A stretch of 64,000 nt of DNA from Bin87 sp964347975 (GTDB lineage Bacteria; Chloroflexota; Dehalococcoidia; Lucifugimonadales; UBA3495), in the NCBI GenBank assembly GCA_964347975.1, contig CAYGAY010000005.1:62001-126000 (forward strand). Direction: 5' to 3'. Each line of letters begins with the position of its first letter. Position 1 is the first letter of the stretch. This document shows positions 38,417 to 48,111 of the stretch, piece by piece. The translations under genes were made by a program, and so were the position numbers. The notes below the pieces were generated by a model, which saw only the letters and a list, made by a program, of their open reading frames with translations, was not told the DNA's origin and searched no databases.

Positions 38417-41400
38417 ATGCGCGGCTTCGGCCTTCTACTCTGGCTTTTGCCGCGCCGGATGCGCTCCGCATGGGGCCTGCTGGCGGTTACCGCCTTCGGC
38501 GTGCTGGCAGCGGTGACCATCATGGCCCTGGGGGCGATGTACTCCCAGGCGTTGGCCGAAGCCGGCTTGCGTCACTCCCTGGCCGTCACGTCGGCTACCG
38601 TAATCAACACGCAGATTGTCGTGCGCAATCGTCCGTTGGGGCCGGAGGACTACGCCGCGCTGCGCGACGACATCGAGGCGATCATCGACGATACGGTGGG
38701 CTACTTGCGACGGGACCAGAACCGCTACGCCAAGATGCTGCCCACCCTGCCTTTTACACAGGTGGGCGCGCCCTTCGGCATAAACGACGTTCCCCTGGGC
38801 CGGCCCTTTTTCCAGACGGGATTTACCGAGCGCTCCCGCCTCCTGGAAGGCCGCTGGCCGTCTGACGCGATTACCAGAGACCCTGCCGGGTGCGCCAATC
38901 TTGAGGGCGGCTGTCCCCGCGTGGAGGGCGTGCTGGGCCTGGACACGTCGCGGCTGATGGGTTGGGGCGTCGGCAAGGAAGCCTGGCTGGTGATATTCCC
39001 GGCGGACGACGAGAGCCTCCCGCAATACATCGCCGTTACCATCGTGGGAATCGCGGAAGCCATCGACCCAAGGGCGGAATATTGGATGGGTTCCGCAGAC
39101 CATTTCCGCATGGGTGACTGGGAAGGCCGTCCTGTGGCGCCCATCTACGTGACGGAGAACGCCTATTTCAACGCCATCGGCAAGGATTACCCCACGCTGG
39201 TGGGCGATTATGGCTGGTTTGTGTACATCAACCCCGACGTCATCACCTCCGGCACGGTGCAGGACACCCGGGACAACCTGACCGCGTTGGAGACGGACAT
39301 CAACAGCCGCTTCCCCCGGTCCTACATCATCACCGGGCTGGAAAACAGCCGCAACACCGGCCTGCTGGCGACCTATCAGCGGGAACTGACCTTGGCCCGC
39401 GCGCCGTTGTTCCTGTTCATTTCCCTGGTGGTGGTGGTCATTCTGTACTTCCTAGCCCTGGCGGTGGGCCTGCTCGCCGGCGCGCGTTCCGCCGAGTCGT
39501 CGATGCTGCGCAGCCGAGGGGCCAGCGTCGGTCAAGTGGGTGGCCTGCTGGCGGTGGGCGAGGGCCTGATCGTGCTGGCGGCGACAATAGTGGGGCCGTT
39601 GCTAGCGTGGGCCATCGGCAGCCTTTTGCTGGCGGAAACCATCAACCCGGCGGCGCGCGCCGGGGCGGGAGAAACGCCGTTGGCCGTCGCGCTGTCCTGG
39701 CAGATGTACGCGATGGGGGCAGCCGGCGGCCTGCTCAGCCTGGCCGTGTTGACGGTGGCCGGCGGCAGCCTGGCCCGTCTGGGCATCCTGGATTTCCTGC
39801 GCGCCCGCGCCCGCCCGCCGTCGGCTCCCTGGATACAACGCTACTACATCGACGTGTTGGCCGTCGTCGCCCTTGCCGTCCTCATCTGGCAGATCCGGCA
39901 GCGCGGCGGATTCGTGGAAGGCGAACTGACCGGCCGGGGGCCGTCGCTGGACCCTTCGCTGTTGCTGGCGCCGTCGGCGGCATTGCTTACGTTGGCCTTC
40001 CTGTTGCTGCGGGCTTTGCCGTGGATCATGACCGGAACGGCCTGGGCGGCGCAGCGGACGGCTCCGGCCTGGGTCGCGCTGTCGCTGCGTCGGATGGCGC
40101 GGCATCCGCTGCCCTATGCCTCGCTGACGGTGGTGGTCACGCTGGCGGCGGCCCTGGGCGTGTTCGCCGGATCATTTCAGACCACCCTGGCCCGCAGCGA
40201 GGCCGATCAGGCCAAGCACCGCATCGGCGGCGATCTAACCCTCGGCGGCGCCAGCTTCATCGGTCGCACCGCTGAGGATCGCATTGCAGCGTTGAACGCC
40301 GTTGACGGTGTGGAAGCGGTGAGCCCGGTCATACGGGAATCGGTGGGCTTCGTAGATGGCCCGACGCAGCGCGGCGCCGTGCTGGGGGTTGATCCTCTCA
40401 CCATCCATCAAACCTCCTGGTGGCGAGATGACTTCGCCGACGAGGAGCCGACGCCATTGGATGCGCTGATGGCGCCACTTCGTCGCACCCTGGCGCCCAC
40501 GGAGGCCGGCATAGCCTTGCCCGAAGGTACGGATCGCGTCGGCATTTGGGTTCGGCGCGATGACGGCGAAAACCTCGGTTCAGCCGTTCCGCTGCCCACT
40601 TACCGCCTCTGGATGCGCATCGGCAACGACCGGGGGGGTTATCGCAACCTGGAGTTGGGGACGCTGGCCCCCTTCGCCGGCGGCGAGTCCGGAGGCGACA
40701 GTTGGCAGGAACTGATCGCGTCGCTCCCGGAGGAGAGCATAACCGCTTTGGCTGACGACCGGTGGCGGGTGGTGGCGGTGTTCCTGTCAGGAGATTCCTT
40801 CGCCCGTACACCGCCGGGAGGACTGTCTTTCGATGACGTCACCGCCTATGGTTCGGGTCTGGCGGCGTCAGGAGAAATCGTGGAGGGGTTTGAGGAGGTT
40901 GGCCCGTGGGAGGCGCTTCCCCAGGGTGGCAACGTGCCCGACCGACTTGAACGCAATCCCCAGGCTGCGCACAGCGGAGACAACGGCTTGTCCATAATCT
41001 GGGAAGAACCGTTGGGACGCTCGCCCCGGGGCATCGTGATCCCGCCGGGGCCGCTGCCCCTGCCGGCCCTGGCCGGACCGGGCTTCACGCCGGGACAACC
41101 GGTGCGGTTCACCGTTGACGGATACATCGTGCCCGCCCAGGTCGCCAGCACGGTGAACCACTACCCGACGCTGGACGCCCGCCGGTCCTTCGTGGTGGTG
41201 TCGGTCCACGAGTTGCGCGCGTGGCTGGCCCAGGCGCCGGGCGCCCAACCCATCACGCCCGACGAATGGTGGTTCGGCCTGGCCGAGGACGCCGACCGGG
41301 AAGCCGCCGCCGCTGCCATACTGGACGTGGGCTACCGCCTCTCGTTCCTGCGGGACCGGGACGGAGCAGTGGATCTGGCTACCCGCAACCCGCTGGCCGG

Positions 41401-41827
41401 CGGCGCTTGGGACGCGCTCACCGGCATCGGACTGGCCGCGTTGGCGCTGGCCGTGGGCCTCGCGCTGTGCGCCCACGCTGCGGTGGCCGTGCGGGAGCAG
41501 CGCGTAGACATGTCGGTGGGCGCCGCGCTGGGACTGCCCCGTTGGCAGCGCTTCGCCGGACTGGCCCTGGAACGCGCCATCATCGCCGTATTGGGCATCG
41601 TGGTAGGCGGACTGTCCGGCTGGGCGCTGGCTCGCTGGACCCTGGGCGAACTGGCCGGCAACGCAGCCGGCGGCTCGGTCACGCCGCCAATCGTATTCGT
41701 AGCCCAGGGCCCCTGGCTGGCGGCCACGTTCCTCTGCCTGCTCATCGGAGCGGCGGCGGCCATCGCCCTGGCCGGCGCGGTGGCCGCCCGCCTGCGCCCG
41801 CCGGAAGTGCTGCGGGAAGCGGAGTAA
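38417..41827 (+). CDS. Giant FtsX-type ABC transporter permease (paralogue 1)
   Basis: From the ATG at 38417 the protein has 1136 residues. An N-terminal membrane helix (LLAVTAFGVLAAVTIMALG) precedes a large extracytoplasmic domain. A central cluster of membrane helices follows (LFLFISLVVVVILYFLALAV, LIVLAATIVGPLLAWAIG, VLAVVALAVLIWQI). A second extracytoplasmic region comes next, and the C-terminal FtsX block ends the protein (GIGLAALALAVGLALCAHAA, IVVGGLSGWALARWTLG, LAATFLCLLIGAAAAIALA). This is the double-FtsX layout of MacB/LolE-like macrolide or lipoprotein exporters. No ATPase gene is adjacent. The paralogue at 43624 has the same layout. Confidence 0.85.
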   Translation: MRGFGLLLWLLPRRMRSAWGLLAVTAFGVLAAVTIMALGAMYSQALAEAGLRHSLAVTSATVINTQIVVRNRPLGPEDYAALRDDIEAIIDDTVGYLRRDQNRYAKMLPTLPFTQVGAPFGINDVPLGRPFFQTGFTERSRLLEGRWPSDAITRDPAGCANLEGGCPRVEGVLGLDTSRLMGWGVGKEAWLVIFPADDESLPQYIAVTIVGIAEAIDPRAEYWMGSADHFRMGDWEGRPVAPIYVTENAYFNAIGKDYPTLVGDYGWFVYINPDVITSGTVQDTRDNLTALETDINSRFPRSYIITGLENSRNTGLLATYQRELTLARAPLFLFISLVVVVILYFLALAVGLLAGARSAESSMLRSRGASVGQVGGLLAVGEGLIVLAATIVGPLLAWAIGSLLLAETINPAARAGAGETPLAVALSWQMYAMGAAGGLLSLAVLTVAGGSLARLGILDFLRARARPPSAPWIQRYYIDVLAVVALAVLIWQIRQRGGFVEGELTGRGPSLDPSLLLAPSAALLTLAFLLLRALPWIMTGTAWAAQRTAPAWVALSLRRMARHPLPYASLTVVVTLAAALGVFAGSFQTTLARSEADQAKHRIGGDLTLGGASFIGRTAEDRIAALNAVDGVEAVSPVIRESVGFVDGPTQRGAVLGVDPLTIHQTSWWRDDFADEEPTPLDALMAPLRRTLAPTEAGIALPEGTDRVGIWVRRDDGENLGSAVPLPTYRLWMRIGNDRGGYRNLELGTLAPFAGGESGGDSWQELIASLPEESITALADDRWRVVAVFLSGDSFARTPPGGLSFDDVTAYGSGLAASGEIVEGFEEVGPWEALPQGGNVPDRLERNPQAAHSGDNGLSIIWEEPLGRSPRGIVIPPGPLPLPALAGPGFTPGQPVRFTVDGYIVPAQVASTVNHYPTLDARRSFVVVSVHELRAWLAQAPGAQPITPDEWWFGLAEDADREAAAAAILDVGYRLSFLRDRDGAVDLATRNPLAGGAWDALTGIGLAALALAVGLALCAHAAVAVREQRVDMSVGAALGLPRWQRFAGLALERAIIAVLGIVVGGLSGWALARWTLGELAGNAAGGSVTPPIVFVAQGPWLAATFLCLLIGAAAAIALAGAVAARLRPPEVLREAE

Positions 41828-41862
41828 CAGCGGACACGGTTGAACTTGGGAGCATGAGCCTT

Positions 41863-41871
41863 TGCTATAAT
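41863..41871 (+). promoter_or_regulatory. Extended -10 promoter of the methylase-nuclease fusion
   Basis: TGCTATAAT, with a perfect TATAAT at 41866-41871, lies 29 bases before the ATG at 41900. No good -35 is seen. It suggests independent transcription of the gene between the two permeases. Confidence 0.5.
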
Positions 41872-41899
41872 CCCGCCATCAGTCCCCCCGGCAATTACC

Positions 41900-43612
41900 A
41901 TGACCACGCCACCCCCCAATCGGCTTTATTTCGGCGACAATCTGCCCATTCTCCGGGAGCAGATTGCCGACGAGAGCGTGGACCTGATTTACCTGGATCC
42001 GCCCTTCAACTCCAACGCCTCGTACAACGTGCTTTTCCGAGAGCAGAGTGGAGAGGAATCGGCGGCGCAGATCACGGCCTTTGAGGATACCTGGCATTGG
42101 GGGTTGGAATCGGAGGCGACATACCGGGATGTGGCGCTCAACGGCCCGGAGAACTTGGCCAATCTGTTGCAGGCGATGCGCGGCTTCCTTGGTCAGAACG
42201 ATATGATGGCTTATCTGGCGATGATGGCTCCTCGTATGGCCGCACTACGCCGTATCCTGAAACCGACGGGCAGCATATATTTGCATTGCGATGATACTGC
42301 TGGGCGCTATTTGAGCATTTTGATGGACTCGATATTTGATCCCAGAAACTTTCGCAACCAGATAATCTGGAAACGCACCTCCGCCCACAGCAACGTCAGG
42401 CGGTTTGGACGCAACCACGATATGATCCTTTTTTATTCCAAGTCCAACCGATACGCTTGGAATCCAGCGTACCAAGCTTACGATCAAGATTATATTGACG
42501 AGTTTTACCGTTATGAAGATGAACGGGGACGGTACCGGCGGTCCGATTTGACCGCCGCCGGCGTGCGGCAAGGCGATTCCGGGCAGCCTTGGCGCGGCGT
42601 AAACCCTACCGAACGCCGCCGGCATTGGGCTGTCCCCAGGAATGTCATTGCAGAAATCGCGCCTGATGACGGAGATGACTTGACCAGCCAGCAGAAACTG
42701 GCTCTGCTGGACGAGGCCGGCTGGATCTACTGGCCCCCGAGAGGGAGTGTTCCGCAGGTCAAGCACTATCTGAATCCGGATGTTCCAGGAATGCCGGCAC
42801 AATCGACCTGGACTGACATACCGCCTATTAGCGCACAGTCCGCAGAGCGACTTGGCTACCCCACACAAAAGCCGGAAGCTCTGCTTGACCGCATCATCCG
42901 CGCCAGCAGTAATGAGGGCGACCTGGTTCTGGATCCTTTCTGCGGCTGCGGGACCGCTACTGCCGTAGCCGAACGCCTCAATCGCCGGTGGATTGGCATT
43001 GACATCACCCATTTGGCCGTCAGCCTGATGCGTTATCGCCTGCACAACTCCTTTGGTGACAATCTGCGGCCCTACGACGTAATCGGAGACCCGAAAGACC
43101 TTGCCAGCGCCCAGGCTTTGGCTAACGAAAGCGAACACGATGGTCGCTATCAGTTCCAGTATTGGGCGTTGAGCCTGGTGAACGCAATACCGGCCCAGGA
43201 TCGGCGCCGCGGCGCCGACCGTGGAGTTGATGGCTACATCAACTTCTTCGACGATAACAGCGGTCGGGCCAAACGCATTATCGTCCAGGTCAAAAGCGGC
43301 AACATCAACGTCGCAGAGATACGTGACTTGCGGGGAACGCTGGAGCGCGAGCGAGCCGAAATCGCGCTGTTCGTCACCTTGAACCCACCGACCCGTCCGA
43401 TGTTGCAAGAAGCAGCGGTGGCCGGCTTCTATGAGCCTGAGCACTTCCCTGATCACCAATTCCCTCGCTTACAGATACTCACCATTGCCGAGTTGTTTGA
43501 GGGCCGGCAGGCGGAATATCCCCGATTCGCTCCGCCTCCGCCCAGCTACGGACGAGGAAGCGGACGCCCGCGCCGGCGGCTCCGAGAGACCCTGCAATCC
43601 GCCCTGATTTAG
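41900..43612 (+). CDS. DNA methyltransferase fused to a Mrr-like nuclease domain
   Basis: A 570-residue protein. The methylase has motif IV first (DLIYLDPPFNSN, Asp at residue 33) and motif I later (VLDPFCGCGTATAVAERL, from residue 345), the beta-class order of type III Mod-like enzymes. A C-terminal domain from about residue 435 reads GADRGVDGYINFF and IIVQVKSGNINVAEIRDL, which is a Mrr/PD-(D/E)XK core (D...QVK). It may be a self-contained methylase-nuclease, or a modification enzyme with a second role for the nuclease fold. It sits between two paralogous giant permease genes, with 72 and 11 bases to its neighbours, so it looks like an insertion into an older pair. Confidence 0.82.
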   Translation: MTTPPPNRLYFGDNLPILREQIADESVDLIYLDPPFNSNASYNVLFREQSGEESAAQITAFEDTWHWGLESEATYRDVALNGPENLANLLQAMRGFLGQNDMMAYLAMMAPRMAALRRILKPTGSIYLHCDDTAGRYLSILMDSIFDPRNFRNQIIWKRTSAHSNVRRFGRNHDMILFYSKSNRYAWNPAYQAYDQDYIDEFYRYEDERGRYRRSDLTAAGVRQGDSGQPWRGVNPTERRRHWAVPRNVIAEIAPDDGDDLTSQQKLALLDEAGWIYWPPRGSVPQVKHYLNPDVPGMPAQSTWTDIPPISAQSAERLGYPTQKPEALLDRIIRASSNEGDLVLDPFCGCGTATAVAERLNRRWIGIDITHLAVSLMRYRLHNSFGDNLRPYDVIGDPKDLASAQALANESEHDGRYQFQYWALSLVNAIPAQDRRRGADRGVDGYINFFDDNSGRAKRIIVQVKSGNINVAEIRDLRGTLERERAEIALFVTLNPPTRPMLQEAAVAGFYEPEHFPDHQFPRLQILTIAELFEGRQAEYPRFAPPPPSYGRGSGRPRRRLRETLQSALI

Positions 43613-43623
43613 CCTAGCCGCCC

Positions 43624-46600
43624 ATGACCGCAATCCTCAACCTCGGTTACGTCCTCGCCCGGCGACGGCTGATGTCGTCCTTCCGCATCGAACTTACGGT
43701 GCTGCTGGGGGTTACGCTGGCGGTAGTGCTCCTGTCCAGCGCGGTGGTGTTCAACGACCTGCTGGCGGAGACGGCCCTGCGCCGCGCCCTGGCCGACGCC
43801 GAATCCGGCGACGTGAACATCTGGGTTCGCGTGTTCAACGATCTTGATGACCCGCGCACGGCTACGCCGGCCAGCGACCGTTATTTGACCAGTCACCAGT
43901 TCGTCGCCCACCGCGTGCTGCCTCCCCTGGGCGACGCCGTTGGGTCTTTATCTTTCCAGGTGGAGACGGCCACCTTCTATTTCACCGGCCGGCCCAACCT
44001 GGATTTGCCCAACGACGTGAGACCAAGAGGGCGAATGCAGTACCTATCCGGCCTGCGGGAAGGCAAAGGTATGCTGGTGCAGGGCCGTTGGCCGGAGTTG
44101 CCGGTCGATGGCGGCTATGACGACAGTACCGGCGACACCGACAACGTCGTCATCGAAGTCGCCGTGGATTCGACGGGCTTTGAGTTTCTGGACATCCCCT
44201 TAGGCGAGGGCTTCGGCATCGTCCCGGCCACCGGCGGCGACGGCCAGGCCACCACCAACGTGGTGCTGGTCGGCGTGGTCGAGCCAACCGACCCGGACGA
44301 GGAATATTGGTACCGCCGACAAAAGTTGCTTTCGTATCACGACGACGACTGGACCCTGGTGCCCATGTTCGTGGCGGAGGACGCCCTGCGCCAGCAGGTG
44401 GGACGCCGCTACCCGGGCATCTACACCAGCTCGGCCTGGTTCTTGCAGACCGACCGGGAAGGCATTCCGGCGAAGCGGGTTGACGAGCTGCAACAGTCGC
44501 TGCAGCAGGTTCGCCGCAACGTGGCTAACCATCTGCCCAACGGAAGCACGTCCACCGGCCTGGCGCGAATTCTGGAAGACCACGAGGAGCAGCTTCTTTT
44601 GGCGCGCATCCCGTTGTTCCTGATGGTGTTCCTGGTCACGGGCATCCTGGCCTACTACTTGACCATCACAGCCGGCATGGTCATACGGGCGCGGGCCAGC
44701 GAAATCGCCATGCTGAAAAGTCGTGGCGCGACCACGGTGCAGATCGGCATATTGACCCTGGTGGAGGGATTCCTGCTGGCCGGTCCTGCGCTGGTGGCCG
44801 GCGCCTTGCTGTCGCCCCTGCTGGCCAGGGGATTGGGCGGGCTGGTGTTCGACTCCGAGTCCACGGGCGCGCCGGTGTCGTTGTCCTGGCCGGCTTTCGG
44901 CATGGGCGCGGCCGGCGCGGCCCTGGCCGTGGTGGTGTTGTCGCTGGCCACCCTGGTCGCGGCTAGCAAGGGCATAGTGGAGTTTCGCCAGGCCGGAGCC
45001 AGACCCGCCCGTACGCCGTTCGTTCACCGGTATTACCTGGACCTGCTGGCCCTGGCGGTTATCGCCTTCCTTTGGTGGCAAATTTCCAACCGGGGCACGG
45101 TGTTGACCCGCAGCCTGGGCGGTCGAGATCTGGAGGTGGATTTCGCCCTGCTGCTTGGTCCGGCGCTGGGACTGATCGCGCTGGGACTGCTGGTGATGCG
45201 TATATTCCCGCTGGCGATGGGGCTGTCGGCCCGGGTGGTGGGCCCAGTGGGCCCGGGTTGGCTGGTACAGGGACTGCGCCGCATCGCCCGGGATCCTATC
45301 GCGCCGGGCAGCCTGGTCGCGCTGCTCATGCTGGCCACGGCGTTGGGCGTGGTGGGCAGCGCATTTTCAGCGACGCTGACCAAGAGTACGGACGATCGCG
45401 TTCGCTACGACGTTGGCGCCGACATACGCATACAGCACGACGGGGGGCGTATCGCCCGCGCCTTCACCGGCGCGTCCGAGGTACTGCCGGGAGGCGCCGA
45501 AGCGATGCGCACCGAAGGCAGCCTGCTCACCGAGGGATTCGGCTCCCAGCGGGTTTCGGTGCTCGCCGTGGAATCGGACCGCCTGGCCGACGTGGCCTGG
45601 TGGCGAGAGGATTTTGGCGACGGCAATACGCTGCCGGAATTGATGGCCTTCATCGCCCCGAATCCCGATGCGCCGGAAGGCTTGCCCTTGCCCGAGAACA
45701 TCACCGGCCTTTCATTGTGGGCGCGCACTGGCGGGCTTCAGAACCGGCTGGTCGCCGTGTCAGCCCGGCTGCGGGATGGCGCCGGGCGGCATTACGACGT
45801 CCGCATGGGCGACGTCAGCGGACACGAATGGGAGCGGCTTGAAGGAGACATTGCGCTACGTTTGGGCCGCACCGGTCGCCGCACCGAGGACGAAGACCGG
45901 CCCCGCCTGGACGTGCCTCCCTACACTCTGATCAACCTGCAAATCGTGGGGCGCACCAGCAACGACCGGCCCGGTGTGTTGTTCATGGATGGGCTGACCG
46001 CCCAAACGCCCCAGGGCGATGTGGAGCTCTCGGACCTGGTCTCGGCGGAAGGCTGGAGCGTCATCGAGGACTACGTGCGACCGGGGTTGTATTCGCTGGA
46101 GACCAGCCGCAACGTGGCCCGGCCGGGGGCGCAAGGTTCGGTGGTTTTCAGTTGGGCTCCCGGCGGCATTGGAGTGCCCGGCCTGCGGCCCGGCGAAAAC
46201 TCGCCTCCGCTGCCGGCAGTGGTCAGCCCCGAAATCCTGGACGCCACGGGCGCGGTAATCGGCGATGAAATCAGCCTGGGAATGTCCACCTTCGCGTTGC
46301 CCCTGGTGATCACGGGCACGGCAGAATTCTTCCCCACCGTCGATCCCAGGTCACAGCCCTTCGTAATCGCCGATCTGGGCGAGTTCGTGGACTATGCCAA
46401 CCGCCACAGCCGCCGGACTTTCGGGGGAGCCAGCGAGGTTTGGTTGGACCGGGAAATACTGCCGGGAGACCTGGACACCGCTTTGGCCGCCGCCGATGAC
46501 GCCACCGGCCAGATATCCCAGTTGGGCGTGAACAGCGGGGAGGTCATGGTGGCCGAGGAAGAGGCGGCCCGGCGCGGGAAAGAACCGCTGGCCAACGCCG

Positions 46601-47028
46601 GTTGGGGCGGCCTGTTGGTGATTATGTTCCTGGCCCTCGCCCTGGCCAGCGCCACCGGCATCGCCCTGTATTGCTGGCTGGACACCAGGGAGCGTCAGAC
46701 CGAGTTCGCTCTGCTGCGCACGCTGGGCAGCAGTCGCGGGCAACTCAACGCCGTGGTATGGTTCAACCTCGCCGTTGTGGTAGTCGCCGGCGTGGCGGTG
46801 GGCACGTGGGCCGGAGCGCAGATCGGCTCCGCCTTGCTGCCGGTGCTGGAAGTGGCCGAGGGTGGTGTCCGCGCCACCCCGCCGCTGACCTTCGAAACCG
46901 ACTGGCGGATGCTGGCTCTGGCCTACGCCGTCCTGGCCGTGGTGAGCGTGGTCACGGTGATTTGGCTGGCTTTTGTCACGAACCGGTTGGAAGTGCAACG
47001 GGTGCTGCGGGCCGGCGAAGGGGGATAG
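43624..47028 (+). CDS. Giant FtsX-type ABC transporter permease (paralogue 2)
   Basis: A 1134-residue protein with the same architecture as the gene at 38417. It has an N-terminal helix (VTLAVVLLSSAVVFNDLL) and a large extracytoplasmic domain, then central helices (IPLFLMVFLVTGILAYYL, YLDLLALAVIAFLWWQIS, LVALLMLATALGVVGS). The C-terminal FtsX helices are LLVIMFLALALASATGIALY, LAVVVVAGVAVGTWAGAQIG and LAVVSVVTVIWLAFVTNRL. The motif PxVHRYYLDLLALAVIAF is nearly shared with its paralogue (IQRYYIDVLAVVALAV). Both probably pair with one ATPase encoded elsewhere. No ribosome site is obvious before the ATG. Confidence 0.85.
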   Translation: MTAILNLGYVLARRRLMSSFRIELTVLLGVTLAVVLLSSAVVFNDLLAETALRRALADAESGDVNIWVRVFNDLDDPRTATPASDRYLTSHQFVAHRVLPPLGDAVGSLSFQVETATFYFTGRPNLDLPNDVRPRGRMQYLSGLREGKGMLVQGRWPELPVDGGYDDSTGDTDNVVIEVAVDSTGFEFLDIPLGEGFGIVPATGGDGQATTNVVLVGVVEPTDPDEEYWYRRQKLLSYHDDDWTLVPMFVAEDALRQQVGRRYPGIYTSSAWFLQTDREGIPAKRVDELQQSLQQVRRNVANHLPNGSTSTGLARILEDHEEQLLLARIPLFLMVFLVTGILAYYLTITAGMVIRARASEIAMLKSRGATTVQIGILTLVEGFLLAGPALVAGALLSPLLARGLGGLVFDSESTGAPVSLSWPAFGMGAAGAALAVVVLSLATLVAASKGIVEFRQAGARPARTPFVHRYYLDLLALAVIAFLWWQISNRGTVLTRSLGGRDLEVDFALLLGPALGLIALGLLVMRIFPLAMGLSARVVGPVGPGWLVQGLRRIARDPIAPGSLVALLMLATALGVVGSAFSATLTKSTDDRVRYDVGADIRIQHDGGRIARAFTGASEVLPGGAEAMRTEGSLLTEGFGSQRVSVLAVESDRLADVAWWREDFGDGNTLPELMAFIAPNPDAPEGLPLPENITGLSLWARTGGLQNRLVAVSARLRDGAGRHYDVRMGDVSGHEWERLEGDIALRLGRTGRRTEDEDRPRLDVPPYTLINLQIVGRTSNDRPGVLFMDGLTAQTPQGDVELSDLVSAEGWSVIEDYVRPGLYSLETSRNVARPGAQGSVVFSWAPGGIGVPGLRPGENSPPLPAVVSPEILDATGAVIGDEISLGMSTFALPLVITGTAEFFPTVDPRSQPFVIADLGEFVDYANRHSRRTFGGASEVWLDREILPGDLDTALAAADDATGQISQLGVNSGEVMVAEEEAARRGKEPLANAGWGGLLVIMFLALALASATGIALYCWLDTRERQTEFALLRTLGSSRGQLNAVVWFNLAVVVVAGVAVGTWAGAQIGSALLPVLEVAEGGVRATPPLTFETDWRMLALAYAVLAVVSVVTVIWLAFVTNRLEVQRVLRAGEGG

Positions 47029-47045
47029 TGTAGGGAAAACTCCCC

Positions 47046-48077
47046 ATGCGCTTCCCCTGGGCCAACATCGCGCTGATTGTCCTGTTCGTCGCCGAATTGC
47101 TAACCGGGTATTTGGGCCTTACTCACTCCAATCCGGAATGGATCGGCGCGATGCACCTGCACCGCATCTTCGGCTTCGCCATCCTGGCCCTGTTCCTCTG
47201 GAAATCCCGCAACATTCTCGGCCCGCTGCGGACGCGGCGCAACTGGCGTGTCGCGCGTGGAACGATGGTCAGCTCCGTTGTCTTGCTGGCCGGACTGCTG
47301 GTCGTAGTGGGCTTGGGCTTGGCCTGGAGTCACCTGGGGCCTTACGGCTGGATGGGATTTTCAGGAACTACCATTCACATGAATTTGGCCTGGATGCTGA
47401 TCCCCTTGCTGCTCTGGCACACTTTCCGCCACCGGATCAGCCTTCGCGCCCGATACCTGGCCGACCGCCGCCACGCGCTGCGAGTCGTCGCGCTGGCCTT
47501 GGCCGGTCTGATGCTGTGGCGCGCGGCGGAGTTGGCGAACGTGCTGGCATCCGGGCCGGGAGCGTCTCGCCGTTACACCGGTTCGTATCCAGAAAACGGC
47601 GCCGATTTCCCCGTGACCATGTGGCTGAACGACCGGACGCCCCACGTCAACGCCGACGATTGGCGGCTGCGCGTGAACGGCTACGTGGCAAACCCGTTCG
47701 AGATGGACATTGCCGAGTTGCAAAACTGGCAAACCCAGGCGACGGCCACGTTGGACTGCACCGGGGGCTGGCACACCACCCGCGAATGGACCGGAATCCC
47801 GGTCAGTGAATTGTTGGCTCGCGCGCGTCCCAGACCCGGCGCCGCCAGCATAACCATACGCTCACGCACCGGCTACTTCCGTCGTTACTCCCTGGATGAA
47901 GCCGGGCGCGCGCTGCTGGCCAGCCGTGTGGACGGCGCGCCTCTCTCCGCCGGCCACGGCTTCCCGGCCCGCATGGTGGAACCCCATAAACGCGGCTACG
48001 ATTGGGTCAAGTGGGTAGATTCCATTACCGTGAACGACACCGGCAAACTGTGGCAGCCGCCGTTGCCGCTGACGTGA
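47046..48077 (+). CDS. Membrane b-type domain fused to sulfite-oxidase-like molybdopterin domain
   Basis: The N-terminal 165 residues hold four to five hydrophobic helices with well placed His (MHLHRIFGFAILALFLW, TIHMNLAWMLIPLLLWHTF), like b561/YedZ-type haem membrane domains. From about residue 180 the protein becomes a sulfite oxidase/YedY-like molybdenum domain: DWRLRVNGYVANPFEMDIAE, Cys238 in ATLDCTGGWHTTREWTG, GFPARMVEPHKRGYDWVKWV. In most bacteria the membrane haem subunit and the Mo subunit are separate genes. Here they are fused with the membrane part first. It would pass electrons between the quinone pool and a substrate such as sulfite or oxidised Met. It follows paralogue 2 after 17 bases. 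Confidence 0.82.
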   Translation: MRFPWANIALIVLFVAELLTGYLGLTHSNPEWIGAMHLHRIFGFAILALFLWKSRNILGPLRTRRNWRVARGTMVSSVVLLAGLLVVVGLGLAWSHLGPYGWMGFSGTTIHMNLAWMLIPLLLWHTFRHRISLRARYLADRRHALRVVALALAGLMLWRAAELANVLASGPGASRRYTGSYPENGADFPVTMWLNDRTPHVNADDWRLRVNGYVANPFEMDIAELQNWQTQATATLDCTGGWHTTREWTGIPVSELLARARPRPGAASITIRSRTGYFRRYSLDEAGRALLASRVDGAPLSAGHGFPARMVEPHKRGYDWVKWVDSITVNDTGKLWQPPLPLT

Positions 48078-48111
48078 GAGACACGCGGGACCTGGTATGC
48101 GGGACCTGGTA

